Of a stretch of 64,000 bases of DNA, positions 1-24,600 are shown in pieces. Under the pieces are notes generated by a model, which saw only the letters and a program-made list of their open reading frames with translations, was not told the DNA's origin and searched no databases. Position numbers and translations under genes: made by a program. Origin of the DNA: Hypomesus transpacificus (taxonomy: Eukaryota; Chordata; Actinopteri; Osmeriformes; Osmeridae); contig NC_061068.1 of the NCBI RefSeq assembly GCF_021917145.1, positions 10,548,975 through 10,612,974 on the forward strand. Direction: 5' to 3'. Each line of letters opens with the position of its first letter. Within the stretch, counting starts at the first letter, position 1.

Positions 1-2129
<2,129 letters not shown>

Positions 2130-2255
2130 GTCTAAGAAGAGGAGTTAAAATGTAGAATAAAGTTAAAACAAGAAACCGTAGTTAATAACAACTCTCACAC
2201 AACGACCTTAAGGAGTCAATAGTGAGAAGTTTGAACAACGGAGCTCGGGCGGGGC

Positions 2256-2345
2256 TTTTTATATGGTTTATGAGAGTCGGCCACAACTGGGCGGGCTTTG
2301 GACTGCGCACTGCACGGAATTATGCCATCTAGTTCGTCCTATTGG
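2256..2345 (-). promoter_or_regulatory. promoter of alpha-tubulin gene 1: TATA and CCAAT boxes
   Basis: Read on the minus strand, TATAAA lies at 2263-2258 inside CCATATAAAAAGCCCC, about 130 bp upstream of the ATG exon. A CCAAT box (ATTGG on the plus strand, 2341-2345) lies about 80 bp further upstream. The spacing fits a standard TATA promoter with transcription starting near 2230. No comparable TATA box is evident for the other two tubulin genes. Confidence 0.6.
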
Positions 2346-3305
2346 ACGGTTTAAATATACACGCAAATGCCTTTTGTAACCGTTTGGTCACGAAAACCGA
2401 AAGCAACTTGATCATGCCAGAATATAGTTAGAAGTTGAACACCTTCTCACTAGGCCCATTGTATATTCGACCTACCTAAATGTTAATGAATGGTGTACGG
2501 CCAGATGTTAAACATGTGTATCTCAGCTTGTACCATTACTATTTTAATTGGAGTCAAATATAATACATATGTGGTGTCTTGAAGGAAAAAACATACTAAA
2601 AAATGAGTGCGCACAGGCCAGACACTGAATGTGTGGAGAAGTAATTGATTCATGGCTATGCAGCCCCTCTTTTTAGTGTGAAGATAGATGACTTTGCCCA
2701 TTAGCCCCACCACACACTCACATACATTTTGCTGACTCTGCTAGGTCATCAACATGTACAGCTGGTTAGGGATTTGTCATGGAAAGTAGCATCAGCAGGC
2801 CTTTTTATAATCAATACTAGTTTGTCACTCCATGGTGCATAAATGTCGCTATGGGGTAGGCTAAATTACTTGGAAAATCATACAAAAATGTATTATAATG
2901 ATACTGTATGTGACATACAAATGTATTACATATCATACACATTGATATTACTGATGGCTTATCCAGTGATGTGCATGAGGTGAATGAGACAGATTAATAT
3001 ACATATTTGGGGAAATGTCTGTCTGACATTGCACTCATCACTGTCACACCACAGGGTGGAGCTAAAAATCGGTGTCCTCAGTGGTTTTAAACGTTGGCTC
3101 CAGTGTCAGGGTGTGCCTTGAAATGTTCATATTGCCAACTCTAGATGCTATTCACCCATGCAAATTAATTCAAATTTTCTTTTGAATTGTTTAATCAGTA
3201 TGATTGCCAAGACTTTACAAGCAAACATTATCAGTCCTTTTATAAAATCTGTGATTCAAGTGTAATCAAAAAACACTAATTCAACATTCATTAATTCATT
3301 AATAA
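2346..3305. other. spacer between alpha-tubulin genes 1 and 2
   Basis: AT-rich non-coding DNA between the promoter of gene 1 and the 3' end of gene 2. Only short open frames without family resemblance occur. I see no RNA gene or transposon end. Confidence 0.5.
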
Positions 3306-3311
3306 TTTATT
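3306..3311 (-). terminator. polyadenylation signal of alpha-tubulin gene 2
   Basis: AATAAA on the minus strand, about 170 bp past the stop codon at 3482-3484, the nearest canonical signal downstream. Confidence 0.6.
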
Positions 3312-3481
3312 AGGCAGTTGCCTCAAAATAAATAACAGAACAGGTACATAAAAAGATGAGATATTCTGAATATATTCCATCATAGTCAAATGTTTAGATT
3401 CTGCAAAGTCATAATACTGGTTTTATGCTAAGTTTTAAGGTAATTTAATCATTTGCTTTGCATTGGAGGTAATTGGAGGAA

Positions 3482-5642
<2,161 letters not shown>

Positions 5643-6249
5643 TTTGGTTCCTTGATAACGAGGCGCCGAAAAAGATGAACAGTGAATGGAATGCACTTCT
5701 ATAGGCAACTAGCGGGCTAGCCGCGAATAACAGCGAGTGGAAATGAAGAAGGCGGTGCTATAAGGACCAAATAGAACTGCCACAAGCACACAACTACCCA
5801 GAGAACAAAGGAATAGCCAGATGATACATTTCTTTTTTACGTGTTATTATATTTAAAATATAATAAAACATTCAAAGTTAAACATCTGAAATCTGACTGC
5901 TTATTTTGAAGCCTTTAAGGTGATGCCTAAATGTATAAGGCAGTTTTTGGTTAAGGAAAGATGGAGAGTGTCATCTCAAGGGTGTGGCAACAGCTCACTT
6001 TCCAAGGTAAACTGTCATGAGCTTTAGGCCACTTATATTAAGTAGGCTAATCTAACTCCTTAATTTTGTGATTGTATTAAACATAATTTGTAAACTGTAT
6101 AACACTAATGGAAAAAGAAAACATAAATGTACACAGAGTTCTCTGGCTTTTTGAAGTAACGGCACCATCCTAACACCGCCTACCCACCCACATCATCTCT
6201 GGCTGGGGCGCAGCCTCACCCTCTGCCTTTGTTCATGATTTTGCTGCAG

Positions 6250-6257
6250 TGACGTCA
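6250..6257. promoter_or_regulatory. CRE palindrome TGACGTCA
   Basis: Perfect TGACGTCA, the full-site consensus for CREB/ATF factors, lying about 610 bp from the ATG of tubulin gene 2 and 890 bp from that of gene 3. Being palindromic, it could serve either gene. Function is inferred from the motif only. Confidence 0.4.
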
Positions 6258-6691
6258 CTCCTCTCCTCTGCAGTTGCCATGTGACCAGTATGTCATTGTG
6301 CCATCAGCACATACAAGCAGCCTCAGCGGTACTCCCTGCACCACATTGCTTCTACTGGTGACCGAATCATCAGATACCTCCCTAGGGAGAAGATAGGTTG
6401 TGTGTTGGAAAGCTGCAATTCTCTCTGCTGTCCATTCAAATTTGAGTCAATTTCACTTCCTTCCAACAATGCTACAAAATTATTATTAGAAAATTGTCAA
6501 TGGAAGCAAGTTGACCTGATGTTTTTTTTTCTTGATCTGCTAAAAATGAGAGGCAACTGTGCACTCTATTTAACTTTTGCTATTGAGACTAACACTAGTC
6601 AGACATGTCTTATTGAAGAAAAGTTATACATTTAGCCATTCAAAAACTATGCAAATCATAAGGCAACCCATCTGAGTAAGGCGTGAAACAC

Positions 6692-6712
6692 TGTGTGTGT
6701 GTGTGTGTGTGT
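6692..6712. repeat. GT microsatellite
   Basis: About ten uninterrupted GT units in the shared tubulin promoter spacer. Confidence 0.9.
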
Positions 6713-7147
6713 TTGTGTCAGTCACACACCAATACCTATGAAGTCTTCCTCAAATGTAAAGGTTTGTACTGGCAAAATGTTACCCAGATAAGGTTTAAGT
6801 GTCTGGTCATGTAGATATACCCGTTGGTCCACGTGAATAAGTGAATCATTAATTACCATTCGGTTTCTCAGCCTGGTCTTGACAAAAAAGGGTCGAACTC
6901 ACTACAGCGATGGAGCAAACACAGCTTTCTGTGGTGGCCATCTTAATGTATTAATGTATTCATGTCTGCTAGGTTCAGCCCTCTTTGCGACACTACAAGT
7001 ACTAGCGCGCCACAGTGTTAGAGATCAGTTACTACATCGACTCTTAGCTGTCGGATAAAGTAACTTCAACCGAAGACAACATAAGAGAAACATTTTTTGT
7101 TCTTTTTAATCGATATATTCCCGTAATATCCCTCTACATCAGTAAAC

Positions 7148-10454
<3,307 letters not shown>

Positions 10455-10690
10455 GGTGAATTCACATCAGTCACCTACTCCTAAAATAATCCTTCAATCC
10501 TACATTGAAATGACTCAGCTTTCCTAATCAGTGTAGGAAACTGCTAGCAAGCACTATCACATGCTGTACAATTTGTTTTCTGATAAATTAAATGTGCTGT
10601 GGCTGTATTCTGGGAATGTAACGGTTATGAATAATTGTTTATTCATGTGTTCTTTACACTCAGCTGTCCGTCATCTCAACTGTGATATGC

Positions 10691-10696
10691 AATAAA
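10691..10696 (+). terminator. polyadenylation signal of alpha-tubulin gene 3
   Basis: AATAAA 237 bp past the stop codon, followed by T-rich sequence. Confidence 0.75.
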
Positions 10697-11249
10697 TTAT
10701 TGAAGGAACTTTTTCTGAGTCTTTAAAAAATGTTCAGGTCATTTTGAAAGATATTCAGTGGCACTGAGGGAGTCTTTTCCTTACTCACATATTCCACGAT
10801 TGCATGGTGATTTCAATGTTATGGTCTAATGAAATTTAGCAATGATTTACATTAAGTTAAATGCAGTTTTATTACAATGTTACATTCTTATTAACATACA
10901 CATTTGAGTTTCTAAAGGCAGAAACAGTTACGTGTAGAGAAAGCAGGAATGCAAGTTTTCTGGAGGCGTATCTACAGAAGATATTTTACAGAGTCTTGTT
11001 TTTGCAAGGGGACAGTGAATGTATAATAAAACAGCAATTTCACATAAGATTAATTCAGACTTACGTTAATAGGTTGACAACCCTACAGAGTTAAAAGTAG
11101 ACTACAAAAACGTTACCTGATACTTTTAACTAATTAAAGTTATTGAATATAAAAAGACTGAGTCAAAATAAATATTTTTATTTTCTAAAGTAATACACTG
11201 TCGGAATTAAAATTTTGATTTGATTCATTAATGCTCCTTTTGTGTACAT
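10697..11249. other. convergent spacer between tubulin gene 3 and pmel
   Basis: AT-rich 0.55 kb where two genes end facing each other. Only a short featureless open frame (10861-11094) is present, and I see nothing else. Confidence 0.5.
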
Positions 11250-11260
11250 TTTATTTTATT
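11250..11260 (-). terminator. pmel: polyadenylation signals of pmel
   Basis: Two adjoining AATAAA hexamers on the minus strand (11255-11250 and 11260-11255), about 125 bp past the pmel stop codon. Confidence 0.65.
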
Positions 11261-11382
11261 GAAGTTGCTTCCAGTGCCACAACACAACTGAATACAGTGA
11301 ATTGACATTAGTCAACAGTGTTTGTCTTAACGTGAGGGTGTCTGTTAAAAGGTATGTTGTGAGGTGGTGGATATGTTGGCGG

Positions 11383-14300
11383 TCACACCACCCTTCCCTG
11401 AAGCAATGGACGGCTCTCTCCAGGTGATTGTCGACTCAGCAAATTCCACAGCAGCAATGGCACTGATGTAATTGTAGAGCTACCTCCACCGTTGCCTGAG
11501 TTTTCTGTCAGAGGACGATACTGCTTGAACCGCCTAATGGGGAAAATTAACAACAAGTTACCGCTGTCATTTTCAGTTTTCCTTCATTATATAGTACCTT
11601 TGTAGTATACCAAACGCGTTGAGTGAAACAGCAACATCACTTCTCTGTAGAAAACAGAATTTCACTCACTTGTATGTCAAAGCAATGGTTCCAATAGCAC
11701 TGACAAGAACCATCACACCCAAGACGGCAGCCACAGTACCTGCTGTGGAGGAGTTGGAGCCTGCAACCAAAACACAAGATGAGGAAAAGAGACATGCAGA
11801 TCATTGTAAATGGAGGTTCATTTAAGCTTAGTCAATCAGGTGCTTTGTATCTTTCCCTTACCTACTGTGACACTGACTTTGGCACTGGCCATAGCCAGAC
11901 TGACATCATTGGTCAAGGACACATTAATGCAGAACACTCCAGAGTTGTTAAAGAACTGACGAAGAATCATCTGGCATTCTGGAGAGGGTGTCACAGCACT
12001 GCAAACAGTCTGCACAGGTGTGGCACAGTCGGCTTCCGAGATCACTGTGCACACCTCATTTGGCAGGCTGGGAAAAGGATGTCATTTGATTTGTTAAATT
12101 ATACTACATGACTGTTTGTATTCCTATTCTGAAAGTGTATTTGAATCCCCCTTTCTTGGATACAAACCTTCCTTGGCAAGTTATGGTGAGGTCCACTGCA
12201 TTCTGCTCAACCTCAGTAGTCAGGGACACCACATTAGCCACCTGGATGATCTCTGCACTCTCAATACCCTCTGACAAGACATTTCATACAGAAGGTTGGG
12301 ATTACACTATATACCCAAGTTTCTCTACATTCAAATTGTACAGTAATTACATGTTAGCTCACCAATAACATCCAATGCCGTGGAGAAGGAGCCATAACGG
12401 TAGACCATACAGCCTGCGTTAGCCTCAAGTTCTGGAGCCTGTCTTTTAGCCAAAACAAGAGCCACTTGGGCTGCCTCTGTGCCTGCCTCTACCTCTGCTG
12501 CAGCTTCACCATCAGCTGGAGCAGTTATCTCATTCAATGCTGCTGACACTGAGGAAAGGAAAAATGTTATGCCAATCATCATATCCACAGCTTTAATGTT
12601 GCTATAATCTAATTGTAATAATGTAAGAGTAATGTTCTTATGTCACTTAAATGGGTACCTGTAGTTGCTGCAGCCTCATTCACTGTCTCTACAATTTCAG
12701 CCTCGGCATCAGCTGCAGGGACAGCAACTACTGCCTCTTCTACAGCTGCATCCTCTGTGGCGGCAGGAACTATGACATTGTCAGCAGCGTCCATGGTCTC
12801 TTCTGGGGTGACCTCTGCAGCAGCAGTAGCCTCCACCTCGGCTTCACCTCCTGCAGCTTCCTCAGGAGCAACTGGAACCACAGCAGGGACCTCTGGAAAG
12901 ACTGTGGCTGCCAGGTCAACTGTGGCTTCCACTTCCTCTGCCACGGGGGCCACTGACACAGCAACGTCAATGACAGGCACTTCTGCAGCAGCCGTTGCTG
13001 CCACGACTACGGCAGTCTCGTCAGCAGCAACTTCCTCTGTGTCTACCACCGCCCCAGCTGTCTCCTCAGCCACAGCAGCAACAGGTACAGCGGTAGCTCC
13101 CTCCACTGCTGGCACAACAGTTGCCACAGCGGCAGCGGCTGCCACAATGTCCTCTGCAGCAACGCCCACTTCTGCAACAGGGGCAGCAGCAGGGTCTACG
13201 GTAGCAGGAACGATGGCTGCATCTTCAGCTGCAGGGACAGGGACAGCAACAGTAGCATCATCTACAGCCGGGGCCACTGAGGCCACTGAGGCTACTGAGG
13301 CCACTGAGGCCACCTCCACTCCCTCTGAAGCTGCATCTGTGTCTACAACTGCAGCTGTGTCAGTGTCTCCAGCAGGCTGCACCGAGGCTGCCAGTGAGAG
13401 GTCAACGGCAGGGGCAGTCTCAGAGGCAGGCACATCCAGAGCAATGTCACCTGTCTCCTGGGTTGATGCAGGGGCTGGGGGAGCAGGGGCTGGGGTGGAG
13501 TTCATCACTATTACTGCTGGAACTGCCGAGGATTCCATGGATATCACTAGATTGAAAACAAGACACATACACATCACTGTTTGTTTGTGTCTATCCACTT
13601 TGTGCCATTTAGCTATGTGTAGATATTGGTGTATCTTTCATGCGCAAGTCAAGGGATCTATCCCTTTTTTAGTCATACTGACACATAGAATGGAGTATCA
13701 ATATGTCTCACCGGCAGCTGTAGGATCTGCACAGCCGTTGGGGATGCTGGCCATCAGGACAACCTGAGGCCTAAAGGTACCAGCTGTGAGGTATGTATGT
13801 GTGACGCTGCGCTCTCTTGAGATCAGAGTTCCACTGTTGTCTCCAAAGTCCCAGTTGAAGGTGATGTCAGAAGTGATGAGATACTGGCTGGGGTCATGTA
13901 GATTGATACTAAAGGCGATGGCTCTGTTCTGAATGAAACTCTGATCAGCCTGATTGATGTCATTCACTTGATTGAGACTCACAGTGAAAGGGATTTGATC
14001 TGGAAGGATATTCATATGTCAGAGATAAAATATGGAGAAAATTAAATTGTCCCATCTAAAATGTCAAAAGTACAAGGTTTCCAAGATTCTCTTTTTTCTG
14101 CCCACCTGTGATAGAGAACGTTGTGGAGGCATAGCCAAGAGGAATGAACTTGTCCTTGCCACGGCAGTGGTAGATGACAACCTCCATATTGTAAGATCCC
14201 AGAGGGATGTTATCAGTGCCAATGGAGATGGAGGAGGAGGGTCCATCTGCAACCTGCCAGTAACGTCCTAAAAGTAATAATTACTGCATTACTAAATAGA

Positions 14301-16131
14301 GTTAGCATACATATTGCTTGTATGTAATAGATATGTTTTAAATTGTATTTTACATAAAACATAATGTAAAGCAATAGTTTTTACCCCATGTCTTCCACAC
14401 AAACACATAGTGGGGTTTCCTGTCAGAGACCCGGGTGAAAGGGGTTCCATCGGGGAACACTCCGTTCCACTCCTGCTCTTGGTCTGGGTACACAGCCTGA
14501 CCCTCATTGTACTGAGTTCCTGAGATTAGATCAGAATACATCCTAAATCAGAACCAATTTGAAAAGTAACAGACATTTGACTAATGTGGCTGTATTTGTA
14601 GGGTGAGCTTACCATTGATGGAGCAGTTTCTTGCCCACACTACTTGTCCATCAGGAAGCACTGTCTGGTTTTGTGGGAATCGAAGATCAATGTTGAAGGT
14701 TGCCTTGGCTCCGGTCAGGGTAGGGGCATCATTTTTTACATCAAAAGTAACTTCTCCGCCTAAAAACAAACACCACAATGTACATCCACACATTTTAAAT
14801 GTCATGGGGCTGGGATTGGATTGGAAATTTTACAATGGTGAGTGACCCACCTGCCCAACAATCCCTGTATCTGGAGTCTCCATCTTTCCACACTGGATAG
14901 AGACGTGAATTCCATGAGCGGTAGCGTGTAAAACGTGTTTTAGGCTCTGAAAAAAAGATCTTTGTGAAAGGCTTGAAATACTCAATTGAAAGCAAAGAAT
15001 GCATCTTCTTTGGAGTAACTCACCATCTTTTTATGATTGCATGTTTGCAGTGTTAATTTTTTTAGTTTAACTGTTTTTTTTATATATATAAAAACACTTG
15101 CTTAAAAGGAGTTGTTTCAGAGAGGGAATAAAAGTGGTGGAACTTGAAGGTATTTGGAGGTGGTGGGGGTTAGGGGGAAATGAGCAAGGTGGGGGTTCCA
15201 GGCAGTGGGAGTCACACGACCCCTGCAATCCTCCTCAATCCCTTTCATGTGACTCTCAGCTGAGCACCAGCAGTTGTAATCCCAACTGGGAGAATGAGAG
15301 AGCTCAGACATTAGGGCGGCCTTATTTGCTTATTACAGGATTTATCTGTGTATATGTTTGTGTAGTTGTTTGTGTCTGTGTTGGATTGGTTCTTTTACGA
15401 TTCATATACTATTTAATTTACCTCCTCTAAACCTGTAACTACTGAACGTAATGTTCATTTGCAGGTGTTAATTGGTGTTCTTTGTTAAACAATGTTAATA
15501 TACACTTACTGTTCATAATAATTGACATGTTGTTTAAGTATATCCCTACAGATATTAGAAATCACAGTAATGTCACAGTGGCACCGTGATTCATTGTTGT
15601 TGCACCACACTTTATAATAAACCTGTAGCTCAAAGCAATCTGATTATGTTTTAAGCATTAAGCATAAAATTAAGATAACTAATCCAAATAATTTGTATTT
15701 GTTTCTATTGTGTCTTTGCTGGATCACTTAAATATTTGACAGTATCCATAAAAACAAGACATCTTGCATGAGACAGTGTTTGGTATTTTGATTTAAAAAA
15801 AATGCTTGACATTACTCCCCATGTAACTTCTTGTTACACTACCATTCTGTTTTAATGAAAACAATGTTCTAATTTGCACTACTAACTGCACAATTTTATA
15901 ATATATACTGTATATTGTGATTGTAGTCTGCTATTATTTTAGATGAACCCCCCCCTGAAAGGGGAGTGGTAAATACAGTCCTCGGAATTCTATAAATAGT
16001 CAACAGTTGTTTGAATCCTTTTACTAAACTTATATATTTAAAACAATTTTATACATTCATAAAAAAACATACTCACTTGCTGCATCTGCTGAGGAGAGAG
16101 CTAATACCAGCACCATCACTAAGGTCCTCAT
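11383..16131 (-). CDS. pmel: premelanosome protein PMEL, complete, 12 exons, 835 aa
   Basis: Melanosome structural protein that forms the amyloid fibrils on which melanin is laid down. Minus-strand exons: 16131-16077, 14946-14851, 14759-14613, 14519-14385, 14267-14106, 13999-13712, 13546-12659, 12548-12363, 12270-12168, 12067-11862, 11760-11670, 11533-11383; they sum to 2508 bp in one frame. Order of parts: signal peptide 1-18 (MRTLVMVLVLALSSADAA), amino-terminal region to about 198, PKD domain 199-294 (WDFGDNSGTLISR), Ala/Val/Glu-rich repeat domain about 295-590 in one 888-bp exon, a dibasic Lys625-Arg626 at the expected convertase site, the Cys-rich kringle-like domain, a membrane helix about 762-785, and a tail with the ExxxLL endosomal sorting signal (Glu825, Leu829-Leu830). 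The first intron is 1.1 kb. Fish often have two pmel paralogues, and I cannot tell which this is. Confidence 0.96.
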
Positions 16132-20703
<4,572 letters not shown>

Positions 20704-21363
20704 AAGACAGTAGAGAATAGGCACAATGTATCACCCAAAGTTTCTCCAACAGAGATTCATTTACCACAAGGACCTCACCAGCTATGCCATTATTAAAACT
20801 ATCTTCGAAATCAGGTGGCTTAGATTTGCGTGCCTTTCCGCATATCTTTCCTGAAGTCTACACCAGCATTTTATACAGTCTTGAGTTGTTCCCTGTGGTG
20901 TACAGAGAATGGAGTAGAAGTCTCAAGGTTTATTTCAAGATTACATTTGTATTGAATATTTTTTGTGGCAAGCGTATGTTTGTTTATATGTTTGGGACGG
21001 TTGTTAATCTAAATATCTGTTGTAGTTGCTGTCTGTAGGAGAAGGTTTCATAATCGGTTAAAATGCTGCGATAGACTGTTGGATAGTGATTGTCAACTGA
21101 ATGAGTGAGATGTAATATTTATTATTTTTATGCATGTTTTTGGAAACTTTCCTGTTTTGTTGACTCCAGATTTTAACCAGATCTTGTTTAACAAACTGGA
21201 ATCAATTTTTATAAAAGTTCAATAATTATACATGTATAGAGTAAATGTATTTGTATTCTCGTGTTATTAATGCATCATTCAATGTACATATTAAGTTCTG
21301 TTGTTAATATACATGTAAACAATTATTTTGTTCATATGTTGGATGATTGAAGGCCACATTTAC

Positions 21364-21369
21364 AATAAA
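21364..21369 (+). terminator. cdk2: polyadenylation signal of cdk2
   Basis: AATAAA 660 bp past the stop codon, followed by a T/GT-rich stretch typical of a cleavage site. Confidence 0.75.
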
Positions 21370-21623
21370 CACGTTTGCATCTTTTTTTGTTGTCGTTTAA
21401 TGCATTCGGCTAATGGTCAAGTTTTCGTGGTGCACGTTGCATGCCAATAAACATTAATAAAAGGAACTATACGGACCATGCTCCAGCTTTGATCGGGAAA
21501 TTCTCTTGTGACAATAAAGGACATAAGCGCCAGACACATCGGTAGCCTATAGATGGCAGCACCATTTTAACATACTGGTTCAGCGTCAGTTTCATTAGTC
21601 AGTGCTTCCGTTTCGAATGCAAG

Positions 21624-24600
21624 ATGGCTGAAGTTGTCGAACTCCAGAAATTGAAGGTTAGAATATTTTTCTCAATTTGCAAAGGTGTATTCAAAAAGCA
21701 GTGTAGTTGCCTTCGAGTATAAAAAAGTATCTTCTTATAGTGGTTTTGAAACCTCTCGAGTACCGAAAGCTAACCTAGATAGGCTAGGTCTTACCCAAAG
21801 AGATGCATGCTCAAACATGGTTAGCCTTCAAGCTATCTAACTAGCCTAAACGGTCCACAACTTGGAAATGTCAAATGTCGATCTACGACTATGGAGCTGA
21901 ATTCCATAAACGTTTATTTACATTTGCCGAGTCAGTTTTTTCAGCTAGAGCAGGTTTGCAAACTCTGTAGATTTGGTAATTGACTAACTGGACAGATAGC
22001 CCTAGTCGTAACAGGCAGGACAGTTGACAGTTCAAGTGAAGTTCATATAAATGTATTGTTGTAGTCCTATTTACTTTAATTTTACTAACATTACACACGT
22101 TTGCTTTTGTGGGATCCATCGTGTTTATTAATCATGATTCATGAGACGAACACATCGTTTTGGTTTAGTTTGAGCAAGCCATTTTGTGGTCACGTGACAT
22201 AACATTGCCTTGTTTCACTAAACCGAATGTTTCTTTACTAGGCAACTCTTTGCCATCTTATATGTTGTCCGCTTTTATTGAGATGTATGAATACAAGTGC
22301 AACTCATTCTACTCCAAGAGCGTATTACACGTTGAGCTGCTAATTTAATAGGGCTGGCCTTTCCTTACTCTGTTCTCTTTCAGTTGGCTGAGCTCAAACA
22401 AGAATGTGCTGTGAGGGGACTGGAAGTGAAAGGAAACAAAAGTGACTTGATTGCCCGGTTGCAAGCATACCTTGAAGAACATGGTATGTTTTCATTGGGC
22501 ATAAGGTGTTGCTCTGTTGGTAAACTGTGTTTCATAATGTGTTTATTGGGACTGGTATAAACTGGCTGTTTTATCTGGTACCTTTTTAAAGTCAACATTG
22601 TAAACTGATCATTTGCATCTAATGTTGCAGATGAGGTGAACGAAGAGGAGGTTTTGGAAGAGTTTACAGAGGTAAGCATGTGACAAAAGTACCAGTATAA
22701 ATCCATAAAATGGCTTGACATAGATATGGCAATATGTGCTTATTGTGTTTTTTGGTTTCTGTTTTTAGGATTCTTTTATTAAAGATGCCACAAGTCCTAC
22801 CCCTATGGAAGACCAGGCAGCTGCACCGGCAAAGTCAGAAGCCTTTATGTGACCCCCACATTATATATTGAGTATTACTTGCACGCCATTTTCCATCATT
22901 GTATTACTACCGTAGTGGTATAACCTGTGCTTGTGAATTTTCTTCATAGCCTGCACTGAATAACTCTAACCAGTAGAGGGCAGAACAGGTTTACTGCTGG
23001 GTACTGTGTCCAACATATTTTTTTTTTACAGGGCTGAAAAGAAAGTTGTGAAAATTTCTCCCCCTGCTACAGTTGATGAGGTATGTGTTTTAAAGACGGG
23101 GATGAGTTCAACCTGTGCAATTGTTTATAATACCTTTATGTTCCCCTTTTTATTTTAATGGTGGCTTTAACTGGCTTACATCTGAGGGTGAAAAAGTAAG
23201 CAAATGACATAATATCAACATCTTGGACTCTGCAGAGGCTGCAGAAGCGGGCAGAGCGATTCAGCCTGCCTGCCAGTGCTGACAAGAAGGAAGCCCGTGC
23301 TGCCAGGTGAGCTTTTGTAAATGGCCCTGAACTTGATCAACCATTCCCCTTTATAGCTTTCATTAGAAAAGGAGAGCAGGCCCTTTTTTGACAAACACTC
23401 AATTTAGCAAATTATTACATATGAATAATCCCAAATCCGTCCATCGTTGGCAGGTTTGGGTTACCCACCACGACAACCAGCTCAACACAAGGTGTGGAGA
23501 CTTTCACGAATCAGGATTCAACTGCCCTCTAACATGGGTGCTCTAATGTGGTTTTATGTTACTCACTCAAATGTTATATCTCCTCCTAAAGCTGCATCTG
23601 CAACCAGTAAACCACACGTGAGTACCTGGTGTTCATTTGATTTATAATGTTGGGTTTGTAACTGATCTCTTGATATGTTACCTCATAATGAGCAGAACTA
23701 GTTTTTCTCTGGCCAATACAGTATTCCATTTACGAGGAAATTGATTGTAACATTATGTATAAACTTTCCACCAAAATTCTTATGTAATGGTAAATATAGA
23801 TGATGGGAGTGAGTTTCTAATCTTTCTATTCTGCTCACACTGTGGTGTCAGGTCAACGTTGAGGCCCTGAAGAAGCGGGCAGAACGCTTTGGCATGAACG
23901 TCTCTTCTGTTACCAAAAAGGTGAGTTGTTTCCAAGTTGAAGTGAATATGCAAAGGATACTGTTAAGACAGGTTTGGTTCTTGTTGGGCTTGAGCTCAAG
24001 CCAAGAAACCTGAAGGATTTTCTCTGTAGAAATGTCCCACATGCAGGCATTTTGGAAGGCTTTGAAGTACAGTACTTACATTTTTGTTCTGTTGAAACTG
24101 AATTCTGTTATTGTCCCACAAAGTAGTAAGAAGTTCATAGACATGCATAAACTGACACAGCGCTGTGCTCACATTAACAGTGTATGTACTACTCAGCCCC
24201 GTTCTGCACCCCTCACCTTCCCTTTTCCCCTAAAGTTTTTTCTCTTTCTCATTTTTTGTTTTTTAACACAACGGAAACGGCGGTCCATGGGGGGCAGATA
24301 TAATAGCCTCTGGTTGGGGGGTAAATGGCGTTACGAGTTTGCAGCTAGTGAGGAGCAAATTCAATTATCACGGCAGGGACTTTTCACTGGAGGCCCTTTG
24401 TGTGTAGGCGGAAGTGCCCAGCACCAGGCTCCAGGGGAGATGGGCAACAATGCTGGTTGTGTAATGTCATCACAAGTCCACTACTCACTTGTCTCTCTCA
24501 ATCTTTCTTTTAAAATTTGTTTTTCTTAGTTTATCCTTATCTTGCATCCTTGGCATGTGTGTTCCCTCTTTCCAAAGGAGGTGAAGATGATAATGAGTTG

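Larger units (their letters stand above)
5643..7147. promoter_or_regulatory. head-to-head spacer between alpha-tubulin genes 2 and 3
   Basis: Divergent 1.5 kb spacer that must hold the promoters and non-coding leaders of both flanking tubulin genes. It contains one perfect CRE palindrome (6250-6257) and a short GT microsatellite (6692-6712). No clear TATA box is seen for either gene. The 77-residue open frame at 6402-6635 has no recognisable features. Confidence 0.55.

Noticed and set aside
24032-24529. 165-codon plus-strand frame in sarnp intron 9
   Set aside because: No family resemblance, T-rich low-complexity middle and no splice or start support. Part of the stretch may be a non-coding conserved element.
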